The notes: generated by a model not told the origin, from the letters alone. 64,000 nucleotides of DNA from Ornithinibacillus scapharcae TW25 (GCF_000190475.1 NZ_AEWH01000024.1:62001-126000); one strand, 5' to 3'. Shown: positions 17,690 to 27,137, counted from the first letter of the stretch. Program-made: numbers and translations.

Positions 17690-19477
17690 TTATATCTTAA
17701 ACTGACTTGCTAAATGTTGTAACTCTAATGCCATATCGGCTAATACTCTTGTTGCAGAAGCAACTTCTTGCATCGAAGCTGTTTGTTCCTCTGTGGCTCC
17801 TGCGACCTCTTGTGTGAAGTTGGATGTTCTTTCTGATATGGATGATACATTTTCCATTGATTCCACAAGGTCATCCGTGTTTGCGCTAATTTTGGAAATA
17901 GCTTGTGCGACACCTTCCATTTTTTGAACGATACCATCAATCGATGTAGAAATTTCTGTAAATGATTCCCCTGCAGTATTAACAAACTTGGTACCTTTAT
18001 CCACAGCTTTTTCCCCAACTTCCATGGAATCCACAGCTTTTCCAGTATAGGATTGAATTTCACCTATTATCTGTGATATTTGGCTGGTTGATTCACTTGA
18101 TTGCTCTGCTAACTTTCGAACTTGGTCTGCAACAACAGCAAATCCTTTGCCATGTTCCCCTGCTCTCGCAGCCTCAATTGCAGCATTCAATGCTAAAAGA
18201 TTCGTCTGATCAGCGATGTCATTAATAATGGTTAGGATTTTTTCTATTTCTTTTGATTTTATATCCAAATCGTTAATGATAGTCGATGTATTTCTTGTGT
18301 TTTGGTTAATCACTTGCATTTGTTCAATTGTCTGATTGATCATTTCTTGGCCCTGTTTTGCCTGAATGGAACCAATTTGGGATGCCTCTGTTACAGAATG
18401 GGTGCTTTCCTGAATCTGATGTACATCAAGTAACGTTTTTCGTACAAACTCCATTGACTTTTGCATGCTTGTTAATTGGTCCTCTGCGCCTGATGAAACT
18501 TCCTGGATGGAAAGTGTAATATGCTCGGTAGCCTTTGACGTTTCCTCTGAATTCGCATTAAGTTGTTCAGAAGAAGCCGCAACTTGCTCAGATGTTTTAA
18601 TGACATTTGTTACTAAATCCCTTAGATTTCTAACCATACGATTAAAGCCATGAATTAATTGTCCTAGTTCATCTTGTTGCTTCGTGTCAATGGTTTCTAC
18701 AGTTAGGTCTCCCTCAGCAAGCTTTTCCATCCCAACCTGTACTTGTGCAAGGTCACGATTGAAACGTCTTACAAATAGAAACACTAGTATAATTCCAATC
18801 ACTAATGCTATACCACCCACAATAGAGGCAGTTTTTAAAACTTCTAATCGAACTAATATGGCAAGTTTCTGCATATCAAAATCTAATCCTACTACACCAA
18901 TTATACTACCATTACTATCCGTCATGGCTTTCGCCAATGTAATGGTTGATTTTCCAGTTCCTGTATCCATGTATGGCTGAGTCCAAATGACCTCTCCCGC
19001 CGCAGCTTCTGCTTTTGTGTACCATTCACGCTCTCTCGGGTCAAATTCTGTTAAATCTACCTCTTTTGGCGGAATGTTAGAAAGATAAAATTCCCCATCG
19101 AGGGTTGCAATGTATGTATTTAATAAGTAATCATGCTTATTTTCTTCTTCCGTTAAGAACTTTTCGTAAAAGGTAGTTTTTACTGGATCATTTACAGATG
19201 GCATGTTCGTAATCCCGTCTTTTATCTCGGTTGGAAAACTGTAGCCTTGATAATTCATTTCTTCAAGCCCTGCCAAACTAGAAATGATGCCTTCATATTC
19301 CAAAAAGATTTTTTCGAACTTTGGATCTAGATTTTCCATTACCTCTTTGTCTACCACTGCATGCTCTAGTACCTTCGTCTCGTTATAGCTAAGAAGTCCT
19401 ACAACTGACATTGGAATAATTAATAATAAAGCCATCATCAATGGAAGTTTAACCTTAATTTGATTAAGCTTGCTCAT
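17690..19477 (-). CDS. Methyl-accepting chemotaxis protein with dCache sensor
   Basis: This 595-residue receptor has a first membrane span at about 10-30, a periplasm-facing (extracellular) dCache domain, a second span at about 215-237, a HAMP domain and a long MCP signalling coil with the hairpin tip block [39 protein letters not shown] region. The sensor contains DPREREWY, then TQPYMD and GVVGLDFD, close to the amino-acid-binding dCache motif, with Phe where that motif usually has the first Tyr. It is monocistronic. The ligand class amino acid is an inference from that motif. Confidence 0.93.
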   Translation of the reverse strand: MSKLNQIKVKLPLMMALLLIIPMSVVGLLSYNETKVLEHAVVDKEVMENLDPKFEKIFLEYEGIISSLAGLEEMNYQGYSFPTEIKDGITNMPSVNDPVKTTFYEKFLTEEENKHDYLLNTYIATLDGEFYLSNIPPKEVDLTEFDPREREWYTKAEAAAGEVIWTQPYMDTGTGKSTITLAKAMTDSNGSIIGVVGLDFDMQKLAILVRLEVLKTASIVGGIALVIGIILVFLFVRRFNRDLAQVQVGMEKLAEGDLTVETIDTKQQDELGQLIHGFNRMVRNLRDLVTNVIKTSEQVAASSEQLNANSEETSKATEHITLSIQEVSSGAEDQLTSMQKSMEFVRKTLLDVHQIQESTHSVTEASQIGSIQAKQGQEMINQTIEQMQVINQNTRNTSTIINDLDIKSKEIEKILTIINDIADQTNLLALNAAIEAARAGEHGKGFAVVADQVRKLAEQSSESTSQISQIIGEIQSYTGKAVDSMEVGEKAVDKGTKFVNTAGESFTEISTSIDGIVQKMEGVAQAISKISANTDDLVESMENVSSISERTSNFTQEVAGATEEQTASMQEVASATRVLADMALELQHLASQFKI

Positions 19478-19716
19478 CTATGCTTCCCCCTTATCCATTT
19501 TTCATCCTATGAAAAGTCGTTAAAAACGACAATTTTCAACAAATATCTTTCTCTCTTTAGTTCATTATACCTATAATTTGTTAGAAAATAAAGAAGATTT
19601 TAGAAAAATCAAACAGGTGAAAATATCCAAGTTGTTCACATGGGGAAATTTATTATTTTTATCGTTAGTTGTTTGTTATAATGAACGAAAATAGATGATA
19701 AAAAGGGTGTGTAAGC

Positions 19717-20496
19717 ATGATCGATATCCATAGTCATATACTTGCTGGAATTGATGATGGAGCTTTAACATGGAATGATAGCCTAATAATGGCAAAAGCT
19801 GCAGTGGAGGAAGGAATACATACTATTATCGCAACACCACATCATCAAAATGGACGTTACATAAATGAACGATATAATGTAGAAAGGTATATTGAAGAGT
19901 TTCAATTAGCTCTACGTGAAGAAAAAATTCCGTTAAGAGTATTAGCCGGGCAGGAAAATCGTGTTCAACCTAACTTACTGAAACAAATTAATATTGGAAA
20001 CGTTGGTCCTCTATATGAAACAAATTATATCCTGCTGGAATTACCTTCTCGAGAAATTCCGCATTACACGTTTGCTTTACTAGCTCAATTACAATTAGCT
20101 GGGTATATCCCAATAATTGCTCATCCTGAACGAAATCATCGTATAAAGGAAGAACCAGAAATTTTGTTGGAGTTAGTTCAGAGGGGTGCATTAGCCCAAA
20201 TAACAGCGGCGTCCCTTATAGGGGAATTTGGAGGTCCAATTCAAAAGTTTACCAATCAAATAGTCGAAGCAAATCTAGCCCACTTCATTGCTTCAGATGC
20301 TCACAATATGTTAGAAAGAGGGTTTGTTCTGCAAAAGGCTTATCAGTTCATCAGGAACAACTATGGACATGATGTATATTACATGTTTTTTGAAAATGCT
20401 GAGCTATTACTAGAAGGGCAGTCAGTTCATCGTTTAAAACCCATGGCAGTTAAACAAAAAAGGCTTTTTGGGTGGCTCACGGATAGAAACGGATAA
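19717..20496 (+). CDS. ywqE: Manganese-dependent tyrosine-protein phosphatase (CpsB/CapC/YwqE family)
   Basis: This 259-residue PHP-domain enzyme begins MIDIHSHILAGIDDGA, with the metal-binding HxH, then TPHHQNGRY, AHPERNH and SDAHN, covering the PHP metal ligands in order. Such enzymes dephosphorylate BY-kinases and their targets in polysaccharide synthesis and other pathways. Length equals YwqE. Unusually, no BY-kinase or modulator gene lies next to it in this window. A TATAAT box sits at 19677-19682, about 35 bases upstream. Confidence 0.9.
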   Translation: MIDIHSHILAGIDDGALTWNDSLIMAKAAVEEGIHTIIATPHHQNGRYINERYNVERYIEEFQLALREEKIPLRVLAGQENRVQPNLLKQINIGNVGPLYETNYILLELPSREIPHYTFALLAQLQLAGYIPIIAHPERNHRIKEEPEILLELVQRGALAQITAASLIGEFGGPIQKFTNQIVEANLAHFIASDAHNMLERGFVLQKAYQFIRNNYGHDVYYMFFENAELLLEGQSVHRLKPMAVKQKRLFGWLTDRNG

Positions 20497-20686
20497 ATTT
20501 TGCTCACTTACCTAGAAATACGACTGGATTTCAAAGTATTCACGTCAAAATTTATTTGATGTTGTCCAAAATTGTTGTATGATTAGTTCGTTAGGTAGAA
20601 GTCGAAATTATTAAAAAGGGGAGTTTGAAAATAGGGACCTTGTTACCTAATATTATTTTTATTAAAAAGAGAGGTAATATTATTTT

Positions 20687-21478
20687 ATGAAATGCTCTAA
20701 TTGTCAACATGAACAGCAGTCTGGAAAGTACTGTGAGAAATGTGGGTCAGCTCTTACTGCCGGTAATGAGGTAGTAGTGGAACAACCTGAAACCGCTGAA
20801 GCGGAAACGGCCGCAACTACGACTATTGATACTTCCACATCTACAAGCAATGAAACATCTGAAAAAGTGAAAAAAGCAATGAATAACTACGGGACATATT
20901 TTTTAAATCATGTTAAGAATCCAACAAATGCTTTGAAAGCTGATGGGAATCTATTTACAATAGGCCTTATTAATAGTGGTATCTATATTCTTACATTTGG
21001 TTTAGCAATCTATTTGATTATACATTCTATTACAAAGGATTTTACCGGCATTTTTAGAGTAGAAGTTCCGTTCTTTTCTATTCTTTTCCGTTCAGCATTT
21101 ATAGCGTTATTATTCTTAGCAATCGGAATACTAAGCACGATTGCCATGGCGAAATGGTTAGGAAAAAGTACCGTATCTTATCAACAATTTGTCTCTCAAT
21201 ATGGTAGTTTACTAGTTCCCATATTGGTTCTACATATTGTAGCAATCCTAGGGGCATTATTCGCGGCACCTAGATTAACTTTAGGAGCATTAGCTCTATC
21301 ATTAATATTGGTAACGGTCATCGTTCCAGCATTACTAACATTCGAGAAAGTTCAAAGTATAAGACAGCAAAGTATTTACCTAAGTTTTGGAGCTTCGTTG
21401 CTTGCCATTATCATTTCGTATATTGTTGTACGTAGCCTAATTTTAGATTTAGTAGAGAGATTCGGATTCTTTTTCTAA
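20687..21478 (+). CDS. Zinc-ribbon membrane protein
   Basis: This 263-residue protein starts with a zinc ribbon (CSNC at residues 3-6 and CEKC at 16-19), then a Thr/Glu-rich linker to about residue 65, then about five membrane spans. The architecture (N-terminal cytosolic zinc ribbon plus multi-span region) is common in bacilli but has no assigned function that I know. It stands alone, with a terminator after it. Confidence 0.75.
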   Translation: MKCSNCQHEQQSGKYCEKCGSALTAGNEVVVEQPETAEAETAATTTIDTSTSTSNETSEKVKKAMNNYGTYFLNHVKNPTNALKADGNLFTIGLINSGIYILTFGLAIYLIIHSITKDFTGIFRVEVPFFSILFRSAFIALLFLAIGILSTIAMAKWLGKSTVSYQQFVSQYGSLLVPILVLHIVAILGALFAAPRLTLGALALSLILVTVIVPALLTFEKVQSIRQQSIYLSFGASLLAIIISYIVVRSLILDLVERFGFFF

Positions 21479-21511
21479 AATCGAACTTTTTAATTATATG
21501 AACTCCCCATT

Positions 21512-21556
21512 ATGAAACAGAAGATACCCTATGGCATCCTTCTGTTTCATTTTTTG
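21512..21556 (+). terminator. Terminator after the zinc-ribbon gene
   Basis: A 12-bp perfect stem (ATGAAACAGAAG with CTTCTGTTTCAT) is followed by TTTTTTG. Confidence 0.88.
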
Positions 21557-21679
21557 GGGAATGGTTGGGCGGGTGGTCACATTAGGTTCTCAGGATTCGC
21601 TAGTAATATAGTAATTCATTAACGAACATACACCCCGTATGGTAAACTATAGGAAATAACAGATTTTTCTGGAGGGTAT

Positions 21680-22009
21680 ATGGAAAAGGAAACTAGCAAT
21701 AAAGGAGCATGGTTATTTGTATTAGCTTTAACAATCATTCTAGTTGTTGGTCTTATCTTAAACCAACCGATGAAAAAAGAGGATGCGATAGAAGCAGCGA
21801 AAGAGTTTGTTTCAGCAGAATTTGATCAGGTTCATTCGACAAAATTTATCCCGATGAATCAAAATGAATTAGGTGCGGATCTTTGGGAAATTGAGCTGAA
21901 CAATGAAGAAGCTGATATCGCATCATTAGTAATAAATGCCCATAATGGTAACCTAGTAGAAGGGTCCATTATCGATGGGAAAACGAAAGAAATTCTGGAA
22001 GAACTATAA
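21680..22009 (+). CDS. Small membrane-anchored protein with PepSY-like tail
   Basis: This 109-residue protein has one N-terminal membrane span (about residues 10-28) and an outward tail. The tail (KKEDAIEAAKEFVSAEF, then LWEIELNN and SLVINAHNGNLVEG) resembles a PepSY-type fold, seen in small inhibitors and propeptides. I do not recognise a specific family. It is monocistronic and followed by a terminator. Confidence 0.7.
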   Translation: MEKETSNKGAWLFVLALTIILVVGLILNQPMKKEDAIEAAKEFVSAEFDQVHSTKFIPMNQNELGADLWEIELNNEEADIASLVINAHNGNLVEGSIIDGKTKEILEEL

Positions 22010-22017
22010 ATGTATGA

Positions 22018-22067
22018 TGCTACATTAAAGAAGATTGTTTTAATGTCTTCCTTGATGTAGCTTTTTT
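22018..22067 (+). terminator. Terminator after the PepSY-like gene
   Basis: An extended hairpin begins GCTACATTAA and closes with TTGATGTAGC, with an inner AGAAGA/TCTTCC pairing, followed by six T residues. Confidence 0.8.
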
Positions 22068-22185
22068 GATTTAACAAAGTAACCTCATAGAGAACGATGG
22101 TTCCTAAAGTATTGTTTATAGTATTTTTATCCAGTTTCATTCGTATATATAATGTATGATGTGGATAGATGAAAAGGGGTGAAGT

Positions 22186-22337
22186 ATGATGAATAATCGG
22201 GGTGGGATTGCTTTTGTAGGGTGTATCATATTAGGAACAGGGATTGGCATGGCATTTGAACAAGCTGGTACAGGGTTGGAATAGGAGTTGGCTTGGGATT
22301 CTTAGTAATGGCAATACTAGGCAGAAAGTCTGATTAG
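22186..22337 (+). pseudogene. Small glycine-rich membrane protein, split by a frameshift
   Basis: From ATG 22186 (GGGG-type ribosome site upstream) the frame reads MMNNRGGIAFVGCIILGTG and stops after 32 codons. One extra G in the GGG run at 22273-22275 would join it to GVGIGVGLGFLVMAILGRKSD and give a 50-residue, two-span glycine-rich membrane protein ending at TAG 22335-22337. The good fit of the restored tail suggests a real small gene hit by a one-base deletion, or a homopolymer sequencing error. Function unknown. Confidence 0.6.
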
Positions 22338-22460
22338 CGTTTTTACAGCAGATTAACATTCTATTAATAGGAAGTTCATAATTATTCGTTATTCTAGTAC
22401 TAGAAAGTTGATAATTAGTTGATTACAGGATTACCATATACCCCCTATTTAAAGACCGAA

Positions 22461-22497
22461 AAGACGCGAACCTGCCACCAGAAGGTTTGCGTCTTTT
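22461..22497. terminator. Bidirectional terminator before speD
   Basis: A 13-bp stem (AAGACGCGAACCT with AGGTTTGCGTCTT, one G-T pair) has TTTTTA after it on the plus strand and TTTTC on the minus strand, so it most likely ends the speD transcript. Confidence 0.8.
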
Positions 22498-22529
22498 TAT
22501 AGAGATAAATTCTCTGACCGCTGAAAGTA

Positions 22530-22931
22530 TTAGCTGGGACGAGGAATTTGATCTCCAAATTCATTTCGTAAAATAGGCTTAATAGGCCCCATACCTCGTG
22601 GTATTTCTAATGTCTTATTTGTTCTTGATTCTAAACACTGAATAATATAATCGACAGCAATGGTCGGATCGATTTTTTCCCCACAAGTATAGACATCAAT
22701 ACTTGCATATCCTTTTTCCGGGAAACTGTGTATGGTTAAGTGAGACTCAGCAATGACGACAACGCCACTTATCCCATAAGGAGAAAATTGATGGAAAACC
22801 ACCTCGCGAATCTCCGCTCCTGCCTTCCGTGCTGCATCTACAAAAATTTGCTCGATTAATTTAATGTCATTTAAGGTCTCGAAATTACAGTCCCAAAGTT
22901 CTGCAATAATTTGTCTGCCCATCACTTCCAT
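22530..22931 (-). CDS. speD: S-adenosylmethionine decarboxylase proenzyme
   Basis: This 133-residue proenzyme has the bacterial class 1b signature [21 protein letters not shown] region; cleavage before the Ser of ESH gives the pyruvoyl group. A second conserved stretch, YTCG, includes the catalytic Cys. It makes decarboxylated SAM, the aminopropyl donor for spermidine. ATG 22931 has GGAG upstream. It is divergent from the pspA operon whose last gene encodes an aminopropyltransferase-like protein, which suggests a functional link. Confidence 0.95.
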   Translation of the reverse strand: MEVMGRQIIAELWDCNFETLNDIKLIEQIFVDAARKAGAEIREVVFHQFSPYGISGVVVIAESHLTIHSFPEKGYASIDVYTCGEKIDPTIAVDYIIQCLESRTNKTLEIPRGMGPIKPILRNEFGDQIPRPS

Positions 22932-23064
22932 AATGATTTACTCCTTAAAAAAGTCTTATCATTAGCATAACATATAAAATTCTTCGTGGTGTCTATTTAA
23001 ATTGCAATAAATATGTTACTTCATCATAGGTTAAGAAAAGTGATACAAAAAATGACAAGGAATC

Positions 23065-23093
23065 TGAAACTTATGGGGAGTTTCATTCGTATA
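23065..23093 (+). promoter_or_regulatory. Sigma-W-type (ECF) promoter of the pspA operon
   Basis: TGAAAC (23065-23070) and CGTATA (23088-23093) are separated by 17 bp, the consensus for sigma-W of Bacillus subtilis. It lies about 87 bases before the first gene. In B. subtilis the pspA operon is a known sigma-W target, which supports the call. Confidence 0.8.
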
Positions 23094-23179
23094 ACGAGTT
23101 AAGCAGGTATCACAATAGAATACTTGTGATACAATTTTATTATAAGGTAGTAATCTAGGAATAGATGTGAGGTGACGTG

Positions 23180-23692
23180 ATGGGCTTGTTTTCAAAACTA
23201 TTCTCCAAAAATAAACAGATAGCGCCAGCCCCCAAAGAACGAACGGCTTTATCCATTGAAATTGGGGATATCATTAATTATGATCTGACGGATTATGAAG
23301 TAGTAGGCAAAATCACTTATCGAGATGGAAACTATGAATGGTATGGGTATCAGCTTTTGGAGGGCCGTGATACAATTTGGTTGGCAGCTGAAATGGATGA
23401 AGAATTAGAACTAGGCATTTATAAAAAAGTTCAGCTACCGGTATCGAAACCATACCCGAAGAAGCTTACCTTTGATAACAAGACTTATTATTTGGAGGAA
23501 TCTGGTAATGCTAGGGTTATTGGTGAGGGCCGAAGCAAAAATATTCATGGTTCTGTAGTAGACTATGCCGATTATTCGGATGGTGATGAAGAGAGCTTCT
23601 TAAGTATAGAGGCATGGGGAACCGAGATTGAAGTAAGTGTAGGCTATCCGATTGAAGAATATGAAATTAAAATAATGGCAGGATCAAAATAA
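23180..23692 (+). CDS. DUF4178-domain protein
   Basis: This 170-residue protein starts MGLFSKLFSKNKQ, a short basic amphipathic head, then a beta-rich DUF4178 domain (IGDIINYDLTDYEVVGKITY, WYGYQLLEG, IEAWGTEIEVSVG). ATG 23180 is preferred over GTG 23177 because of the AGGTGA spacing. DUF4178 genes often sit next to pspA-type genes. It is the first gene after the sigma-W promoter and 24 bases before pspA. Molecular role unknown; probably cytosolic, membrane-near. Confidence 0.85.
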   Translation: MGLFSKLFSKNKQIAPAPKERTALSIEIGDIINYDLTDYEVVGKITYRDGNYEWYGYQLLEGRDTIWLAAEMDEELELGIYKKVQLPVSKPYPKKLTFDNKTYYLEESGNARVIGEGRSKNIHGSVVDYADYSDGDEESFLSIEAWGTEIEVSVGYPIEEYEIKIMAGSK

Positions 23693-23716
23693 ATACCATA
23701 TCAAGGAGGAAACAAG

Positions 23717-24388
23717 ATGTTCAAATTTTTTAAGCGTGTCAAAACAGTTGTGAATTCTGAGTTAAACGCCATGTTAGATAAAGCGGAAGACCCGGTGAAA
23801 ATGCTGGACCAATTTATGCGTGAGATGGCTGAGGATATTCGTGAAGTAGAAAGCTCTGTTGCGAAACAAATCGCAAATGAGAAAATGCTGAAGCGAAAAG
23901 TAGATGATGCGAATGCTATGGTTGAAAAAAGACAAAAGCAAGCAGAACAAGCAATTGTTGCAGGGGATGATGATTTAGCCCGTCGTGCATTAGAGGATAA
24001 AAAACAACATGAGTCCACTGCCCTAACCTTAACAGATTCTTGGGAAAGAGCGAAACAAGATTCGGAAATGTTAAAGTCTAAGTTGGATGAAATGAAAAAA
24101 GAATATCAGCAAATGAATTTGAAGAAAGATTCATTAAAAGCCCGTGCTGAATCTGCAAAGACTCGCACAAAGATTAATCGTGCGATGTCTAATATTGGGA
24201 ATGATCAATCACGCCAAGGTTTTGAACGCATGGAGGAAAAAGTGTTACGTTTTGAAGCAGAAGCGGAAACTAGTGAAGATTTATCTTCTGCTAGTCGAAC
24301 ATTGGATGATGAGTTTGACGCGTTGAATAAAAATAATGCTGTTGATGATGAGTTAGCTGCATTAAAAGAAAAAATGGGCAAGAAGTAA
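23717..24388 (+). CDS. pspA: PspA/IM30 family membrane-stress protein
   Basis: This 223-residue, almost wholly helical coiled-coil protein begins MFKFFKRVKTVVNSELNAML, the amphipathic membrane-binding helix of PspA/Vipp1, followed by AEDPVKMLDQFMREM. Family members oligomerise as ESCRT-III-like rods on stressed membranes and limit proton leakage. Ribosome site AAGGAGG precedes the ATG. Its position behind a sigma-W promoter matches known regulation of PspA in bacilli. Confidence 0.93.
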   Translation: MFKFFKRVKTVVNSELNAMLDKAEDPVKMLDQFMREMAEDIREVESSVAKQIANEKMLKRKVDDANAMVEKRQKQAEQAIVAGDDDLARRALEDKKQHESTALTLTDSWERAKQDSEMLKSKLDEMKKEYQQMNLKKDSLKARAESAKTRTKINRAMSNIGNDQSRQGFERMEEKVLRFEAEAETSEDLSSASRTLDDEFDALNKNNAVDDELAALKEKMGKK

Positions 24389-24414
24389 TCGTAATCGTAA
24401 TATAAATAACAAAT

Positions 24415-24449
24415 GGGGCAGTACTTTGCTAAAAAGGCTGCTCTTTTTT
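24415..24449 (+). terminator. Partial terminator (attenuator) inside the psp operon
   Basis: A seven-pair stem (GGGGCAG with CTGCTCT, including G-T pairs) followed by TTTTTTG lies between pspA and the lipoprotein gene, so part of the transcripts may stop here. Confidence 0.5.
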
Positions 24450-24464
24450 GAGAGGGGGATTGGT

Positions 24465-25076
24465 TTGTGTAGAAAAGGTATGGTAGGCATTTGTTTGCTA
24501 TTTTTATTCATTCTCCTATCCGCATGTTCTAACGGTGGTAATAGTGCAGAATCCATTACCGCCCAAGATGTTCCTGAAGAACCATCGAAAGACCACATCA
24601 TTGAAACAATTGAACATTCCTCCAACTATGATATCGATGATGTAATTGAAGCGAATTTTCCTAAGATAACCACGATAGAAGGGGATTCGAGCAATGCGGA
24701 AATATTTGCAACTACTCGTTTCCAATTGACGGAACTCAGTTCACTATTAAGCAATAATATCGAGCCTTCTGAGATAAGTGAGGTCAAGGATAATCAGCAA
24801 ATTTTAATCTATCAGAATGAATTTATTACATTACGTGAGAGTGAAGCAGATACTAGTGTCCTCTTAATTGAAGTAGCAAGTGATGAGTTTGTCAGACGCA
24901 ATTATTCACCGAATTTTTTAAGTACATATTTTACCCTTAGGTTATTAGAAGAGGTACTAGACGTAGATGATTGGGGTAAGAAGTATCGGGGGACATACAC
25001 TGGAATGGGAGGACTAGGTACACCGAGTCGAGGCAACACAACATTCCGTGGTGGAGGTCCAGGAACAGGTAAATAG
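24465..25076 (+). CDS. DUF4247-family lipoprotein
   Basis: This protein of about 203 residues has a lipoprotein signal with lipobox LLSAC, then a mixed domain and a Gly-rich C-terminus (GMGGLGTPSRGNTTFRGGG). I take TTG 24465 as start because GAGAGGGGG lies at the right distance; an in-frame ATG at 24426 is inside the attenuator. It matches what I know as DUF4247, found in pspA-linked operons of bacilli. Role unknown; located on the outer face of the membrane. Confidence 0.75.
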   Translation: MCRKGMVGICLLFLFILLSACSNGGNSAESITAQDVPEEPSKDHIIETIEHSSNYDIDDVIEANFPKITTIEGDSSNAEIFATTRFQLTELSSLLSNNIEPSEISEVKDNQQILIYQNEFITLRESEADTSVLLIEVASDEFVRRNYSPNFLSTYFTLRLLEEVLDVDDWGKKYRGTYTGMGGLGTPSRGNTTFRGGGPGTGK

Positions 25077-25095
25077 AATAAGGGAGGCGTACGAA

Positions 25096-25494
25096 TTGTT
25101 GGAACCATTTATTTTAACGTTTGTTTATTTTGTAGTATCCATTGTCATTGTACTAATAGGGTTATTCCTTTTTGAAAACTTAACGCGAAAGTATAAGGAT
25201 ATGGAAGAAGTAAAAAATGGAAATATTGCTGTATCCTTATCAATCATTGGTAAGGTCATTGGGATTTGTATTATTTTATCATTTGCTGTATACAATAGTG
25301 ACGTCATTTGGGAAACAATCATCTGGGGTGTTTTTGGTGTTATTTTACAAATGATAGCTTATTTTCTATTCGATCTGTTTACAAAAAATTTCTCTGTTGA
25401 AGAGCAATTGGCAAAGAACAATATAGCAGTCGGACTAATGTCCATGGGGGTATCGATAGGATTAGCAATGGTAATTGGTGCATCCATCACGTAA
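25096..25494 (+). CDS. DUF350-family membrane protein
   Basis: This 132-residue protein has four membrane spans and the repeated pattern NGNIAVSLSIIGKVIG and NNIAVGLMSMGVSIG, typical of DUF350 (YjfL) with its two related halves. I take TTG 25096 as start because AGGGAGG precedes it by about 8 bases; an in-frame ATG at 25048 lies upstream of that site. DUF350 genes accompany pspA and spermidine-synthase-like genes in many genomes. Role unknown. Confidence 0.85.
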   Translation: MLEPFILTFVYFVVSIVIVLIGLFLFENLTRKYKDMEEVKNGNIAVSLSIIGKVIGICIILSFAVYNSDVIWETIIWGVFGVILQMIAYFLFDLFTKNFSVEEQLAKNNIAVGLMSMGVSIGLAMVIGASIT

Positions 25495-25586
25495 CATCAC
25501 TTCTAGCGGCCAGGCATTTGCTTGGTCGTCTATTTTTTAGTTTAGTAGGAAATTGAGATCTTTTCGTATGATGGAGGGCATGGAGT

Positions 25587-27137
25587 TTGAATGAAGCGGC
25601 AATAAGACAAAGTAAAATTATTTATTGGTCCTCTGGGATTGTATCCATTTGTGGGATTGTATTTGAAGTATTGTTTGGCGCATTAGGTTCCTACATACTA
25701 GGGGATGGAGTAAAACAATATACACTGACGATTTCTCTCTTTCTTACTGGTATGGGGATTGGTGCGAGTTTAAGTGAGAAGTTTATGAAAAACCTCATCA
25801 TTACATTTGTTTGGATTGAATTTGGTGTCGCGATTATTGGTGGTTTTTCTAGCTTTACGATGTTTGGAATTACTGCTTTTGCCCCTGAAGGAACAGACGC
25901 ACTCTTTCTATATTTTATCACGTTATTAGTTGGGGCTTTAACTGGAGTGGAACTGCCCATTTTAATTCGAAAAGCAAATGAAATCGGGGTTACGTTAAAC
26001 AAGAGTACAGCTCGGGTATTATTTTCCGACTATGCTGGTGGATTACTTGGTGGTTTACTATTCGTGTTTGTATTTCGTCCGTATTTCGGAATGGTCAAAA
26101 CAGCCTTTTTAGTCGGCTGTATTAACCTATTAGTGGCCTTAATCGTATTATATTTATTCCGTAAAGAAATCCGCCATTATCTGGTACATGCAGTTATTGG
26201 AGTAGGAATCGGGATTGTCTTGCTAATCGGATTATTTTTTGGGGAAGAAATGGCCTTTAGTTTTGAACAAAAACTATATAAGGATCCGATTATCCATATG
26301 GAAGAAAGCCGTTATCAAAAAATAACAGTGACAAAGGATGCTGACGATATCAGACTTTACCTAGACGGGCAACTACAGTTTAGTACAATAGATGAGCATC
26401 GTTATCATGAAGTACTCGTCCATCCTGCTATGGCCTATGCAGAACAACCTAGAAATGTTCTTATTCTAGGTGGTGGTGATGGTGTCGCAGCAAAGGAAAT
26501 TCTTAAATATGATACCATTGAAAAGATTACACTGGTTGACTTGGACCCGGTGGTTATTGAATTGGCCAATACCAACGAACTTTTATTAGAGGTTAATAAC
26601 GGGGCGTTAATGCATAATAAGGTTCATGTGGAGAATGAGGATGCCTTCCGATTTTTAGAAGAGACAGATGAATGGTACGATGTCATTCTTGTGGATTTAC
26701 CAGATCCAAATAATGAAAGCTTAAACAAACTTTATACGAAGGAATTTTATTCCTTGGTACGTAACCATCTAAAGCCTGGTGGAGCGGTAATGATTCAAGC
26801 AACAAGTCCGGTTTTTGCTAGGGAAGTATACTGGACAATTTCAGAAACAGTGGCTTCTACTGGGTTATTTGTAGAGAATTTGCATGTGGATGTGCCTAGC
26901 TTTGGAAATTGGGGTTTTGTCATGGCAAGTCGTGAAGAGATTGAACTAACAGAGATAGACATCACAGTTGATACCGAATTTCTAACCAATGATATGCTTC
27001 CTGTATTAACCGTATTTGGCAAGGATGAAGATAAAGAAATGCATGATAAAAATGGCGTAAGACTTGAATTAAAGCCCAATACGTTGATAGATCCGCATTT
27101 AATAGAGATCTATGAACGATCTTGGGTAAATTACTAG
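25587..27137 (+). CDS. Membrane-anchored spermidine synthase-like aminopropyltransferase
   Basis: The 516 residues hold about seven N-terminal membrane spans (to about residue 215) fused to a polyamine aminopropyltransferase domain. The SAM-type fold is seen in VLILGGGDGVAAKEILKY, ITLVDLDPVVIELA, NEDAFRFLEE and VILVDLPDPNNESLNKLYTKEFY. The substrate is unproven: members may make spermidine or modify another amine. The start is TTG 25587 behind GGAGGG. It ends the sigma-W operon and pairs with speD on the other strand, which would supply the aminopropyl donor. Confidence 0.9.
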   Translation: MNEAAIRQSKIIYWSSGIVSICGIVFEVLFGALGSYILGDGVKQYTLTISLFLTGMGIGASLSEKFMKNLIITFVWIEFGVAIIGGFSSFTMFGITAFAPEGTDALFLYFITLLVGALTGVELPILIRKANEIGVTLNKSTARVLFSDYAGGLLGGLLFVFVFRPYFGMVKTAFLVGCINLLVALIVLYLFRKEIRHYLVHAVIGVGIGIVLLIGLFFGEEMAFSFEQKLYKDPIIHMEESRYQKITVTKDADDIRLYLDGQLQFSTIDEHRYHEVLVHPAMAYAEQPRNVLILGGGDGVAAKEILKYDTIEKITLVDLDPVVIELANTNELLLEVNNGALMHNKVHVENEDAFRFLEETDEWYDVILVDLPDPNNESLNKLYTKEFYSLVRNHLKPGGAVMIQATSPVFAREVYWTISETVASTGLFVENLHVDVPSFGNWGFVMASREEIELTEIDITVDTEFLTNDMLPVLTVFGKDEDKEMHDKNGVRLELKPNTLIDPHLIEIYERSWVNY

